Source of the DNA: Flavobacteriales bacterium
GTDB taxonomy: Bacteria > Bacteroidota > Bacteroidia > Flavobacteriales_D > Crocinitomicaceae
Direction: 5' to 3'
Assembly (NCBI GenBank): GCA_947497485.1
Contig: CANMHB010000016.1
Location: 17,497-81,496, forward strand
Length of the DNA stretch: 64,000 nucleotides
This document shows positions 1-11,403 of this stretch, piece after piece. The translations under genes and the position numbers were made by a program. Every line of letters begins with the position of its first letter. Position 1 is the first letter of the stretch. Below the pieces are notes generated by a model. The model saw nothing but the letters and a program-made list of their open reading frames with translations, searched no databases and was not told the DNA's origin.

Positions 1-6
1 TTTGGT

Positions 7-14
7 TATATTTG
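7..14 (+). promoter_or_regulatory. Bacteroidota -7 promoter element (TATATTTG)
   Basis: Perfect match to the Bacteroidota housekeeping -7 consensus TAnnTTTG, 14 bases before the start codon of the S8 peptidase gene. The -33 region would lie outside the window. Assigned by pattern and position only. Confidence 0.55.
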
Positions 15-28
15 AAAAAAACTAATTT

Positions 29-1417
29 ATGAAGAAAAGAATCATCTCAATAGGGCTTTATTTACTTACCTTTTCAATTTCCTTGAATTTATCAGCTCAA
101 GCAATACCTGGCACGTTAAACTGGTATAACAAGGATGGAGCAGGAATGCAAACAGATAAAGCTTATGGCTTGCTCAAAAAGAAAAAATCTGAATCTGTAG
201 TTGTCGCCGTAATTGATTCCGGTGTTGATATTGAGCATGAAGATCTACAAGGTAAAATTTGGGTGAACACCAAAGAAATTCCAAATAACAAAATTGATGA
301 TGATAAAAATGGATATGTTGATGATATTCATGGTTGGAATTTTTTAGGTAATAGCAAAGGAGAAAATCTCGATGCTGCTCGACTTGAGAAAACAAGGATT
401 TTTGCAAAACTGATGGATAAATATGAAGGAATAGATCCTGCAACCATCAAAAGCGACGCTGAGTTTGAACTTTATCAAAATGTTAAAAACGAAATTGAAA
501 GTGAGCGCGCACAATACGAACCATATTTAGAGATGGTAAAATCGGGCGCACTTGATGAAGAAACTAAGAAATATATTATCGATCAATTGGATTACAACTT
601 AAATGTAAATTACGATGATCGCGCTTTAATTGGCGATAATCCAGATGACTTTACTGATACAAATTATGGAAATTCAGATGTTGAAGGTCCGGATGCTCTG
701 CACGGAACGCACGTTTCTGGAATTATTGCTGCCATTCGTGGAAATAACAAAGGTGGTGATGGGGTCGCAGACAATGTGAAAATCATGTCTCTTCGCGCCG
801 TTCCAAACGGAGATGAACAGGATAAAGATATTGCTTTGGCAATTCGTTATGCGGTTGATAATGGTGCTAAAGTAATCAATATGTCATTTGGTAAAGCATA
901 TTCTCCGCACCAAGAGAAGGTTTTTGAAGCATTTCAATATGCTGATTCAAAAGGAGTTTTGTTGGTTCATGCCGCTGGAAATGATGCGAAAGATATTGAT
1001 ATTGAACCGAATTATCCTACGTCACTTTACTCGTTTCAAGAAGCTCCTTTGGATCACTTCTTAACAATTGGAGCGTCAACGAAGGATAAGGAAGAACTAG
1101 TTGCTTCATTTTCTAACTTTGGTCAAACTCGTGTTGACGTTTTTGCTCCAGGATTTGAAATTTATAATTCTGTTCCGCAAAGTGATTACAAAAACCTTCA
1201 AGGTACATCTATGGCTGCTCCAATGGTTTCTGGTGTTGCTGCGATGTTGAAATCATACTTTCCAACGTTGTCAATGAAAGAAATAAAGGATGTAATGCTT
1301 TCGACTTCAACAAAATATAATGTTCAGGAGTTCGCTACGAAATCAGTTACGGGTGGTGTTGTGAATGTTTATAATGCGGTTAAGGCTTGTCAAAAGCTAG
1401 AGAGCTCTAAAAAGTAA
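29..1417 (+). CDS. secreted subtilisin-like serine peptidase (S8 family)
   Basis: Exported endopeptidase of the subtilase family, 462 aa. A Lys-rich start followed by a hydrophobic stretch and an LSAQA site (about residue 21-25) forms a signal peptide. The catalytic triad is visible: Asp63 in AVIDSGVD, His225 in HGTHVSG and Ser394 in GTSMAAPM, with oxyanion Asn318 in HAAGN. Between Asp and His there is an insert of roughly 110 residues, rich in charged residues and probably helical, which is longer than in classical subtilisins. No type IX secretion C-terminal domain is evident; the protein ends shortly after the catalytic domain, so it is probably periplasmic or surface-anchored by other means. 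A TAnnTTTG promoter sits just upstream. The family call is firm; the substrate is unknown. Confidence 0.95.
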   Translation: MKKRIISIGLYLLTFSISLNLSAQAIPGTLNWYNKDGAGMQTDKAYGLLKKKKSESVVVAVIDSGVDIEHEDLQGKIWVNTKEIPNNKIDDDKNGYVDDIHGWNFLGNSKGENLDAARLEKTRIFAKLMDKYEGIDPATIKSDAEFELYQNVKNEIESERAQYEPYLEMVKSGALDEETKKYIIDQLDYNLNVNYDDRALIGDNPDDFTDTNYGNSDVEGPDALHGTHVSGIIAAIRGNNKGGDGVADNVKIMSLRAVPNGDEQDKDIALAIRYAVDNGAKVINMSFGKAYSPHQEKVFEAFQYADSKGVLLVHAAGNDAKDIDIEPNYPTSLYSFQEAPLDHFLTIGASTKDKEELVASFSNFGQTRVDVFAPGFEIYNSVPQSDYKNLQGTSMAAPMVSGVAAMLKSYFPTLSMKEIKDVMLSTSTKYNVQEFATKSVTGGVVNVYNAVKACQKLESSKK

Positions 1418-1487
1418 TTCCCAAAATAATTTAATGCAAAATCAAGCGAAAAATAATTCAATTGGTTTTGCATTTTTTTTCGAGAAA

Positions 1488-1982
1488 ATGAAAAAAAGGT
1501 TCAATATTCTATTCCTGTTAATTTTTCTTTGCCAGTCGTTTATATCATGGAATCAGAAAAAAAACAAGCTCAATTCAACTATTTCTGATACGCTTTATCT
1601 GAATACATTGATTAACCAATGGCACTTGGATGCTGCAAATACTAAATTGGGTGATTATTTTGGAGTCATGACCGATAATTTTGTATTTCTCGGAACTGCA
1701 CCCGGAGAAAGGTGGAATAAAGATCAATTTTATACATTTTGCAAACCTTATTTTGACAAGGGAAAAGCTTGGGATTTTAAACCGACTAAAAGAAATTGGG
1801 TTTTTACCAAAGATCGAAAAATGGCTTGGTTTGACGAAGATTTGGATACATGGATGATGGGTTGTCGTGGAAGCGGAATATGCATACTTGAAAAAGGGGT
1901 TTGGAAAATTGCTTATTACAACTTGACCGTTCTTATTGAGAATGAAAAAATCCAAAAATTCATCGATTTAAGGAAAGAGTGA
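1488..1982 (+). CDS. secreted NTF2/SnoaL-like domain protein
   Basis: Protein of 164 aa if started at the ATG at 1488, which gives a clean signal peptide (MKKRFNILFLLIFLC...). An in-frame ATG at 1434 would add 18 residues in front of that signal peptide and is less likely. The mature part looks like a small NTF2-like/SnoaL fold, as in the family often annotated nuclear transport factor 2 family protein: an N-terminal helix with LINQWHLDAAN, then beta strands rich in Trp, ending in GVWKIAYYNLTVLIENEK. Its enzymatic or binding role is unknown. Its stop codon overlaps the prmC start (TGATG), so the two genes are probably cotranscribed and translationally coupled. Confidence 0.7.
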   Translation: MKKRFNILFLLIFLCQSFISWNQKKNKLNSTISDTLYLNTLINQWHLDAANTKLGDYFGVMTDNFVFLGTAPGERWNKDQFYTFCKPYFDKGKAWDFKPTKRNWVFTKDRKMAWFDEDLDTWMMGCRGSGICILEKGVWKIAYYNLTVLIENEKIQKFIDLRKE

Positions 1983-2848
1983 TGTTTGTGAAGGATAATT
2001 CCATTGAGTCGGCTAAAGGGTACTTTAAAGAACGATTGACTTTACTATTTTCTGAATCAGAAATAAAGTCGATGTGGAAGCAATTAATATGCAAACGTTT
2101 CGAATGGAGTAAAACTGATTTTCTTTTAGTCAAAGATTTCAAATTATCCGAATCTGATTTACTCTATGTTCGTTCATTCGTTAAGCGACTTCAATCAAAT
2201 GAGCCATTTCAATATATTTTGGGTGAAACATCATTTTACAATCTAACGATTCAATGCGATAAGCGTGCATTGATTCCGCGTCCCGAAACAGAAGAATTGG
2301 TTTCATGGATTGCAGAAACGAATAGTCCTGCTAAAATTTTGGATATTTGCTCCGGATCTGGCTGTATTGCTTTGGCATTGAAATCTGTATTTAAAAATTC
2401 GCTTGTTTTTGGTCTTGATATTTCAAATGATGCAAATGAACTTGCAAAGTCAAATGCGTTAAAAAATAAGCTTGATGTAACATTCGAATTAGCTGATGCA
2501 CTGAATTCCTCTCATTTTTTTTGGAACTCTGTTTCAGAAATTGATGTTATTGTTTCAAATCCACCATATATTGCTCATTACGAAAAAGCTGAAATGTCTC
2601 AAAATGTTTTGAAATACGAGCCACACCTCGCTTTATTCGTGGAGCATGAATCCCCCATTATTTTCTATGAACGTATTGCGGAATTGGCTTGGTTAAAGTT
2701 AAATAAGAAAGGGCATATATTTTTTGAGTTAAATCCACTTTATTCTCAGCAAATTCAAGAAATTGTTAGTGAAATTGGTTTTGTCAATATTGAATTGCGG
2801 AAAGATTTACAAGGTAAAACACGTATGTTGAAAGCGCAAAAAGCGTAA
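1982..2848 (+). CDS. prmC: peptide chain release factor N5-glutamine methyltransferase PrmC
   Basis: Cytoplasmic SAM-dependent methyltransferase that methylates the Gln of the GGQ motif in release factors RF1 and RF2. The 288-aa product has the family N-terminal helical domain, the SAM-binding motif DICSGSGCIAL (121-131) and the diagnostic NPPY motif (193-196) that holds the substrate glutamine. I chose the ATG at 1982, which overlaps the upstream stop codon as TGATG; the preceding in-frame GTG at 1979 would add only one residue. It lies 9 bases upstream of ligA in a tight run of genes. Length and motifs are ordinary for the family. Confidence 0.95.
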   Translation: MFVKDNSIESAKGYFKERLTLLFSESEIKSMWKQLICKRFEWSKTDFLLVKDFKLSESDLLYVRSFVKRLQSNEPFQYILGETSFYNLTIQCDKRALIPRPETEELVSWIAETNSPAKILDICSGSGCIALALKSVFKNSLVFGLDISNDANELAKSNALKNKLDVTFELADALNSSHFFWNSVSEIDVIVSNPPYIAHYEKAEMSQNVLKYEPHLALFVEHESPIIFYERIAELAWLKLNKKGHIFFELNPLYSQQIQEIVSEIGFVNIELRKDLQGKTRMLKAQKA

Positions 2849-5329
<2,481 letters not shown>

Positions 5330-5337
<8 letters not shown>

Positions 5338-6211
5338 TCCCTTCACAGGATCGGGTGTTGCTCTGGTAACGCCTTTCAAACAAGATTCTTCAATTGATTA
5401 TAATGCCCTTGCAAGATTAGTTCAATTACAAATCGATGGTGGAACAGATTTTCTTGTTGTTCAAGGAACAACAGGTGAATCACCAACTTTGTCGCAGGAA
5501 GAAAAATTACGCGTTTTACAAACAGTAATTGATACCAATAAAGGTAAATTGAAAATCGTTTATGGTGTAGGTGGAAATAACACCGTATTGGTTGGTGAAA
5601 ATCTAAAAAAGTTACCTGCTGGAGTTGATGGTATTTTATCTGTTTCACCCTATTACAATAAACCAATTCAAAAAGGTATTTTTGAGCATTACAAATACTT
5701 AGCATCTTGTACGGATTTGCCAATTATTCTTTATAACGTTCCAGGTCGAACAGGTTCGAATGTTTTACCTGAAACAACCTTAGCGCTTGCAGAAATTCCA
5801 AATATTGTTGCAATGAAGGAAGCCTCTGGAAATATGGAGCAGATTATGGAAGTCATACGCTTGAAAAAAAGCGGATTCGGTTTATTGTCCGGAGACGATG
5901 CAATCACAATGCCTTTGATAGCAGCTGGTGCAGATGGTGTTATTTCAGTTGTTGCGAATGCTTTTCCTGAGAAGTTTTCAAAAATGGTTCACTCCTCTTT
6001 GAGAGGCGATCTTGATACAGCGAGAAAAGAACATTATGATTTATTGCCCGTTACAAAAATGTTTTTTGAAGAAGGTAATCCAGGCGGAGTCAAGGTTGCG
6101 TTGAATACACGCGGCATTATGGATGAAACAATGCGTCTTCCATTATTTCCGGTTTCTGAAAAATTAAGAAATCGAATTACCTCTGAAACAAAAACTCTTT
6201 TAGGTATTTGA
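5330..6211 (+). CDS. dapA: 4-hydroxy-tetrahydrodipicolinate synthase DapA
   Basis: First committed enzyme of the lysine/diaminopimelate branch: condenses pyruvate with aspartate semialdehyde through a Schiff base. The 293-aa TIM barrel has the expected motifs: GTTGES (46-51), the Tyr of YNVPGRTG (Y135) and the Schiff-base Lys163 in AMKEASG. The start overlaps the previous gene by 8 bases, placing it last in the prmC-ligA-dapA run. It supplies diaminopimelate for peptidoglycan, a theme shared with the VanX-type dipeptidase that follows. Nothing unusual was seen. Confidence 0.97.
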
Positions 6212-6269
6212 ATTTTAAAAATTCCTATTTCAGTTTTTCAAAAATAAGTTTTTAGCGATCTTTAATTTC

Positions 6270-7022
6270 ATGAAATCAATTATCTTTTTTTTAGTAATAA
6301 CTGTCTTACTATCTTGTCATTCTCAAGTTAACGAATCAAAGCCTAAGCCAAAATCAATAGAAACCAACTTGGTAAAAAATGAAATAAAAGAAGATTCGGT
6401 TTTTGTAGATAGTAATATTCTGAAAGTAAATAACTTGGTCGACATTCAATTAATAAATTCATCGATTTTGGTTGAGCTAAAATATGCCACAGAGGATAAT
6501 TTTATGAAGATGAAATTGTATTCGCGAATTAATAAGGCCTATCTTCAGAAGGATGTTGCTTTGAGGTTATCTATTTGCCAAGAATACTTATCCTCAATTA
6601 AACCCGGTTATAAACTGCTTATTTATGATGCTGCCAGACCTGTAAGTGTGCAGCAAAAAATGTGGGACGCCCTCGATTCACTCCCTCCTCGTGAAAGAGG
6701 AAAATTTGTTTCCAATCCAACAAATAGAAGTTTACATAATTTGGGAGCTGCTGTTGACATTACAATTTGTGACGAAAAAGGTAAACCCTTGGATATGGGA
6801 GCTGGTTACGATGATATTCGAAAAATCGCTTATCCCGAGATGGAATCTTTTTTTCTTAAATCTGGAGAGTTATCAAAACAACATGTAGAAAATCGTGAAT
6901 TGCTAAGAAAAGTCATGCACAAAGGAGCATTTCGAAATATTCAAACCGAGTGGTGGCATTTCAATGCCTGTTCTCGAAAAGAAGGTTTGAGAATTTACAA
7001 AGTGTTACTAGTTGAGCCTTAA
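6270..7022 (+). CDS. D-Ala-D-Ala dipeptidase-like lipoprotein (VanX/DdpX, M15D)
   Basis: Zinc metallopeptidase of the M15D family, which cleaves D-alanyl-D-alanine dipeptides. The 250-aa protein starts with a lipoprotein signal peptide with lipobox LLSC (acylated Cys16), then a Lys/Glu-rich linker to about residue 55. Active-site elements: YDAARP with Arg123, zinc ligands His156 and Asp163 in SLHNLGAAVDI, and Glu227/His230 in EWWHF. It follows dapA after 58 bases and ends in a hairpin. A role in recycling wall-derived dipeptides at the envelope is inferred; stand-alone chromosomal copies in Gram-negatives are usually not linked to vancomycin resistance, and no vanH or vanA is nearby. Confidence 0.9.
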   Translation: MKSIIFFLVITVLLSCHSQVNESKPKPKSIETNLVKNEIKEDSVFVDSNILKVNNLVDIQLINSSILVELKYATEDNFMKMKLYSRINKAYLQKDVALRLSICQEYLSSIKPGYKLLIYDAARPVSVQQKMWDALDSLPPRERGKFVSNPTNRSLHNLGAAVDITICDEKGKPLDMGAGYDDIRKIAYPEMESFFLKSGELSKQHVENRELLRKVMHKGAFRNIQTEWWHFNACSRKEGLRIYKVLLVEP

Positions 7023-7051
7023 AATACAAAAAAAATGAATTTTTTGTATTT
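7022..7051 (+). terminator. AT-rich hairpin, probable terminator
   Basis: Perfect 12-bp inverted repeat (7022-7033 with 7040-7051) around a 6-base loop, beginning at the last base of the dipeptidase stop codon. The right arm begins with six T. The pairs are almost all A-T, so the structure is weaker than a GC-rich terminator, but the placement fits transcription termination. Confidence 0.5.
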
Positions 7052-7087
7052 AAAATATGTACATTTATTATATTAATTTTATTTCTA

Positions 7088-7810
7088 ATGATTTTATTTT
7101 TATCTGCTGTTGCGCCCGCTCTCTTTATAATGTATTTAATATACAGGCATGATTTGGAAAAAGAGCCAATTAAAATGTTGGTTAAAGCTTTTTTTGGAGG
7201 CGTGCTATCTATTCTTCTTACATTAATTATAGTTTATCCAATTTCTCCAATTGGATCCTTTTTTACAGGAGGATTTCTTCAATCTTTTTTTTCTGCTTTT
7301 TTTGAAGCTGGTATTCCGGAAGAGTTATCCAAATGGATTATTTTTTATTGGTTGATAAAACGTGCGCCACATTTTGATCAGTATTATGACGGGATACTTT
7401 ATGCGATTTTTATCTCAATGGGTTTTGCTTTAGTTGAGAACTTAATGTACGTATACGGAACATCTGTTAAAGAAGGTTATTCAGCTGGGCTTTCAGTCGC
7501 TGCACTCAGAGCTATAATGTCCGTGCCAGGGCACATGCTCTTTGCAGTTCCAATGGGTTATTTTTTATCGCTCAGCAAGTTTGAACAAGGTAAAGAAGCA
7601 TCAAAGCACATTATGTTAAGTCTTGCAGTGCCGATTCTTCTACACGGATTATTCGATTTCATTTTAATGTATTCTTCTTCTATTGGAGAAACGAATCCAC
7701 TTTTTGCATTACTTTTATTACTAATTTTCATCTTTTTCGATATTTATATTTGGAGACTGGGGTTGAGAAAAATAAAAGAACATTTAAATAAAGATAAAGT
7801 CATTAATTAA
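7088..7810 (+). CDS. PrsW-type intramembrane metalloprotease
   Basis: 240-aa multi-pass membrane protein of the PrsW family (related to the CAAX/Abi membrane proteases), which cleaves membrane proteins such as anti-sigma factors in Bacillus. Roughly eight hydrophobic segments are seen. The family signature residues are present: the Glu pair in GIPEELSKW (E78, E79), Glu117-Asn118 in ALVENLMYV and His149 in PGHMLFAVPMGY. The substrate is unknown; the one-TM sigma partner at 19.2 kb is one conceivable target, but this is speculation. The stop overlaps that of the convergent BNR-repeat gene by four bases. Confidence 0.88.
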   Translation: MILFLSAVAPALFIMYLIYRHDLEKEPIKMLVKAFFGGVLSILLTLIIVYPISPIGSFFTGGFLQSFFSAFFEAGIPEELSKWIIFYWLIKRAPHFDQYYDGILYAIFISMGFALVENLMYVYGTSVKEGYSAGLSVAALRAIMSVPGHMLFAVPMGYFLSLSKFEQGKEASKHIMLSLAVPILLHGLFDFILMYSSSIGETNPLFALLLLLIFIFFDIYIWRLGLRKIKEHLNKDKVIN

Positions 7811-8913
7811 TTTAATTCAACTTTCTTAAATATAATAATTCTGCCATTTGTAGTAGTAGCAAAGATCGAAGTTTCATTCGAAGATAATGCAAAACAATTT
7901 TCTTTTGAAAGTGAATTCCAAGTTTTTCCAAAATCTTTTGAGAAGTCAATTCCATTCGTTCCACAACAATACAAAATTCCGTTTTCTTCTATAACACAAG
8001 AGCGATAGCCATTGGGTGATTTTTTAGGTTTTTTCCAGGTTTTTCCGCCATTCAATGAATAAAAGCAAGTGTTTTTTGATTCATTTGGTTTCTTGTAATC
8101 GCCGCCAACCACAACAATTCTTTTTGAATCTTTTACGAAACTCGTTGATTTCTTAGGTAAATAACACATCGAGTAGGGACCGCATGATTCACAAGATGGG
8201 AAAGGGATTTCAAAGGATTTCCATGAATTGCCCATGTCAGAACTAATAAAATAGCGCGATTTCAGACCTCCACTTACAAATGAAAAATCACCGTTGATTA
8301 TATCAACCGTTGAGCCACTTGCCGCAAATGCAGCTTCGCCTGAGTAAGCTTTTATTTTACCTTCGCAAGAAGTCCACGTTCTTCCGAAATCCCTCGTTTT
8401 GTAAAGAGAAAAATGACTGTTGACCGGGTCGCCCATCAAAAAGCCGATATTTCCTGCAAAGGACATTCCATCTAGAAAAATCGATTTGGTCGTATCATTG
8501 TTTTCGTAAAATGGAACTCGATTTATATTTCCTTGATTATCAATGTGAATAACAGCACCTTTATCGCCAGTTTGCATCGCAATGATTTCATTTTCTATAG
8601 TTGAATGTATGTCTCTAATTTCAGGAAAAGTGTCGAATTTATTTACCACTGCAAAATCGGGTAAACGATATATTTCACCATTATTAGTTCCAATGTATTG
8701 ATCGTCAAAGGCACGGGCGTGGATTGCTTTTTGGGAGTATTGAATTATTTTATTTTGTTGACTGAATGCTGTTGAGTTACTTATTCCATTTATTAGGACG
8801 ATAAAGTAAACTTTGGAAACAACAATAAAGGTTTTAAACGAAACTAATTTTGATTTTCTTACTTTTTTCCAAAGCAAAAAAAGTAAGTCAAAAAATGCTT
8901 TTTCAACTTTCAT
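7807..8913 (-). CDS. secreted BNR/sialidase-like repeat (beta-propeller) protein
   Basis: Exported protein with several blades of the BNR/Asp-box type: SLYKTRDFGRTWTS, YFISSDMGNSWKS, CFYSLNGGKTWKK, GIDFSKDFGKTWNS. Such propellers are often annotated as oxidoreductase or YCF48-like, but no catalytic residues are assigned. The likely ATG is at 8913 (368 aa), giving a long basic N-region and a signal-like stretch ending in NSTAFSQQ. An in-frame ATG at 9069 overlaps the lpxL stop (ATGA) and would add 52 residues of unusual composition. A hairpin repeat (8858-8887) lies inside the N-terminal codons, so the true start is uncertain. Last gene of the rarA-lpxL run. Confidence 0.75.
   Translation of the reverse strand: MKVEKAFFDLLFLLWKKVRKSKLVSFKTFIVVSKVYFIVLINGISNSTAFSQQNKIIQYSQKAIHARAFDDQYIGTNNGEIYRLPDFAVVNKFDTFPEIRDIHSTIENEIIAMQTGDKGAVIHIDNQGNINRVPFYENNDTTKSIFLDGMSFAGNIGFLMGDPVNSHFSLYKTRDFGRTWTSCEGKIKAYSGEAAFAASGSTVDIINGDFSFVSGGLKSRYFISSDMGNSWKSFEIPFPSCESCGPYSMCYLPKKSTSFVKDSKRIVVVGGDYKKPNESKNTCFYSLNGGKTWKKPKKSPNGYRSCVIEENGILYCCGTNGIDFSKDFGKTWNSLSKENCFALSSNETSIFATTTNGRIIIFKKVELN
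8858..8887 (-). repeat. dispersed hairpin repeat, copy 1 (GCTTTGG loop)
   Basis: Near-perfect inverted repeat with arms of about 11 bases (CTTACTTTTTT / AAAAAAGTAAG) around the loop GCTTTGG when read on the minus strand. A second copy with the same loop is at 20502-20533. Here it is read through as codons for FDLLFLLWKKVRKS near the start of the BNR-repeat protein. Confidence 0.6.
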
Positions 8914-9065
8914 AAGGCGTTTTCTTCGAATCACTTGGTTTTTCGCTTCGTCCTTTGGTTCTATTACTCGAGCATAGCTCTCGCGAACCGCAACTTCGCT
9001 TAACCCTTCGTTAACGCTTGATGAAAGTTGTTGCTTAGGAACATAACTTTTGTGAATGATTGAAA
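8914..9065 (-). other. gap with repeat-like composition between lpxL and the BNR gene
   Basis: 152 bases between the lpxL stop and the preferred BNR-protein start. The segment is richer in CG dinucleotides than its surroundings (for example TCGCGAACCGCAACTTCGC near 8971) and contains short palindromes such as GAGC-TAT-GCTC. It stays open in frame with the BNR gene. I take it to be part of an inserted or expanded repeat together with the hairpin at 8858-8887, but only the hairpin has a second copy in this window. Confidence 0.35.
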
Positions 9066-9989
9066 TCATGATTTACGAAACCGCTTATAAAACAACTCCT
9101 TTTGCTTCTGCTTCAATTCTTCCAAATTATCAGGAACGGCTCGTTTCCAACGTTTGTGCGACCATAACCAATATTCTGGTTTTGATTTTATCTCCTGTTC
9201 CAATAACCGAGTATGCATTTCTGATATTTCGCCGTAATTCAATGCTTTAGGATTTTCAGTGATTGTTTGCAATTCAAATTCGTAATATCCTCGTTTTATT
9301 TTTTTTGTACTGAAAAAGACCACCGCAAAGTTATATTCATTGGCCATAAATTCCGTTCCAAAAAGTACAGGTGTCGGTTGGTTTAAGAAGTTTGTCCAGT
9401 AGCTTTTTTCGGCGTCTGGAGGAGCTTGATCACTTAAATTTAGGACAGCGAAGGGTTTCTCTTTGAATGCTTCAAATGCTGCTTTGTAATTTTTGGCATG
9501 CACGACTTTCATTCCAAAATGTTCTCGTTGTTCATTCACTTTTTTGTCCCAGAATTTGCTAGTCATTGGCATACCAATCCCAAAAGCCTGATGAGGAAAA
9601 AGGAAATTTTGGGCGCTGATAAGCCATTCCCAATTGTTGTAGTGACCTGAAACAAGAATTACGTTTTTCTCATTCTCAAACAGCTTTTGCATAAGTTCAG
9701 GATTCTTAACAATCATTCGTTTTTGAAGTTCTTTTTTTGAAATCGTTAAGTTTTTTACGCCCTCAACCAAAAGGTCTGCAAAGTGTTTGTAAAAGTCTCT
9801 TGCAACTTGTTTTTGTTGTCGAACGGTCAAGTCAGGAAACGATCGTTCAATGTTATTTAGGATGACTTTTTTTCGGTAAGGAAAAACATAAATCAAAATC
9901 ACTGCAAAAAAACTGCTGAATAAATACAATATTGACAGCGGTAATTTTGACAAGGGATAAACAAATAAATAATAACCTGTTCGTGCCAT
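9066..9989 (-). CDS. LpxL/HtrB-type lipid A acyltransferase
   Basis: Inner-membrane acyltransferase of the LpxL/LpxM family, which adds secondary acyl chains to lipid A. The 307-aa product has an N-terminal membrane anchor (about 12-36) and the catalytic H-x4-E motif HYNNWE (His116, Glu121). I chose the ATG at 9989, one base after the rarA stop codon; a further 15 upstream codons overlap rarA and look non-native. Bacteroidota genomes normally carry one such gene, often paired with rarA-like neighbours only by chance. The acceptor (lipid A or another lipid, such as an aminolipid) cannot be told from sequence. Confidence 0.9.
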   Translation of the reverse strand: MARTGYYLFVYPLSKLPLSILYLFSSFFAVILIYVFPYRKKVILNNIERSFPDLTVRQQKQVARDFYKHFADLLVEGVKNLTISKKELQKRMIVKNPELMQKLFENEKNVILVSGHYNNWEWLISAQNFLFPHQAFGIGMPMTSKFWDKKVNEQREHFGMKVVHAKNYKAAFEAFKEKPFAVLNLSDQAPPDAEKSYWTNFLNQPTPVLFGTEFMANEYNFAVVFFSTKKIKRGYYEFELQTITENPKALNYGEISEMHTRLLEQEIKSKPEYWLWSHKRWKRAVPDNLEELKQKQKELFYKRFRKS

Positions 9990-9990
9990 T

Positions 9991-11271
9991 TTACTTGTAT
10001 TTTCCTTTCCAGAGGCGTTCGATGTTATTTCCAATTTCCTGCTCCTTGGAACTGCTTCCAGGTTTAAAGAATGAAGTTCCTTTTATTTCATCTGGCATAA
10101 ATTCTTGTTCTGCGAAATTACCTGGGTAATCGTGGCTATACAAATAACCTTTCCCATATCCCAATTCTTTCATAAGTGCAGTTGGAGCATTTCGCAAGGG
10201 GAGAGGTACTCCCAAATTTCCTGTTTGCTGAACTACTTGTTGCGCTCGATTAATTGCCATATACGCACCATTTCCTTTTGGTGAAGATGCCAAATAGATG
10301 GTGCACTGGGCCAAAATAATTCGAGCTTCCGGCCAACCAACTGTATCTACGGCTTGAAAACAAGAATTAGCCATCAACAATGCATTCGGATTAGCCAAGC
10401 CAATGTCTTCAGATGCTGAGATGATAAGTCTGCGCGCAATAAATTTTGGATCTTCACCGCCTTCAACCATACGCGCTAACCAATAAACAGCAGCATTGGG
10501 GTCACTTCCACGAATGGATTTAATGAAAGCCGAAATAATGTCGTAATGTTGCTCGCCGTCTTTGTCGTATCGCGCCAAACTTTGTTGGGCATTTTGAAGA
10601 ACGACTTCATCTGTGATCACTATTTTTTGTTGTCCTTGAAACGTTCCAATGATGATTTCGAATACATTCAATAATTTTCGTGCATCGCCGCTGGAAATGG
10701 ATAAAAGCGCATTTGTTTCTTGTAATTCAATGTCTTTTTTACTCAAAATGACGTCATCCTTGATGGCCCGATTTAATAGCAACAACAAATCATCCTTCGT
10801 GTGATCTTTTAAATTGTATACTTGACAACGCGAAAGCAACGCTGAAATTACTTCAAAAGAAGGATTTTCCGTAGTTGCACCGATTAGTGTCACAATTCCT
10901 TTCTCAACAGCGCCAAGCAGAGAATCTTGCTGTGCTTTTGAAAAGCGATGAATCTCGTCAATAAATAAAATCGTTCCTTTTGGTTGAAACATGCCGCCAT
11001 TTTCTACTCTTGAAATGATTTCCCGAACGTCTTTAACTCCCGATGATATGGCTGATAATGTATGAATAGGTCTATTTAAATGCGCAGCGATTAATTGAGC
11101 CAATGTCGTTTTTCCAACGCCAGGAGGACCCCAAAAAATCATTGAAGGAATTACACCAGCGTCCAATGCTCTTCGCAAGGAAGCTTCTTTTGCCAGCAAA
11201 TGCTGTTGACCGATGTATTCATCCAATTTTTTTGGACGCATTCTTTCGGCAAGCGGAGCACTGAGATTCAT
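9991..11271 (-). CDS. rarA: replication-associated recombination protein RarA (MgsA)
   Basis: AAA+ ATPase related to clamp loaders and RuvB, acting at stalled replication forks. The 426-aa protein has Walker A GPPGVGKT (48-55), Walker B with DEIH (105-108), sensor 1 (GATTENPSF) and the C-terminal MgsA tetramerisation region including GSDPNAAVYWLARM. I chose the ATG at 11271 (MNLSAPLAERMRP), which matches the usual family start; a further in-frame ATG lies 8 codons upstream. It is the first gene of a minus-strand run with lpxL and the BNR protein, divergent from fabG. A near-consensus -7 element (TATCTTTA) is found just upstream. Confidence 0.96.
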   Translation of the reverse strand: MNLSAPLAERMRPKKLDEYIGQQHLLAKEASLRRALDAGVIPSMIFWGPPGVGKTTLAQLIAAHLNRPIHTLSAISSGVKDVREIISRVENGGMFQPKGTILFIDEIHRFSKAQQDSLLGAVEKGIVTLIGATTENPSFEVISALLSRCQVYNLKDHTKDDLLLLLNRAIKDDVILSKKDIELQETNALLSISSGDARKLLNVFEIIIGTFQGQQKIVITDEVVLQNAQQSLARYDKDGEQHYDIISAFIKSIRGSDPNAAVYWLARMVEGGEDPKFIARRLIISASEDIGLANPNALLMANSCFQAVDTVGWPEARIILAQCTIYLASSPKGNGAYMAINRAQQVVQQTGNLGVPLPLRNAPTALMKELGYGKGYLYSHDYPGNFAEQEFMPDEIKGTSFFKPGSSSKEQEIGNNIERLWKGKYK

Positions 11272-11380
11272 AATGTAAAGATAAGTTGAATTCATTTATT
11301 ACAAGTCAGTCTGTGTCTTAATTCACAATTGATGTTGATTAATCCTCATTTATTTGAGAATCATTTCGAATAGTAATACT

Positions 11381-11388
11381 TATTTTTG
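11381..11388 (+). promoter_or_regulatory. -7 promoter element for fabG (TATTTTTG)
   Basis: Perfect TAnnTTTG element 15 bases before the fabG ATG, in the divergent rarA/fabG gap. A TTG at 11354-11356 lies 24 bases upstream, slightly beyond the usual 17-23 spacing. Confidence 0.55.
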
Positions 11389-11403
11389 ATAAAAAAATTA
11401 ATT

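Noticed and set aside
5376..5723. Minus-strand 115-codon open frame
   Set aside because: It is antisense to dapA and has low-complexity His/Gln/Leu composition.
6270..7022. VanX homology as vancomycin resistance
   Set aside because: No vanH, vanA or vanS/R genes are present, and this is an envelope lipoprotein; a recycling role is more likely.
9990..10034. Longer lpxL start (15 extra codons)
   Set aside because: These codons overlap the 3' end of rarA and code for a polar stretch not seen at the N-terminus of this family; the ATG at 9989 begins directly before the membrane anchor.
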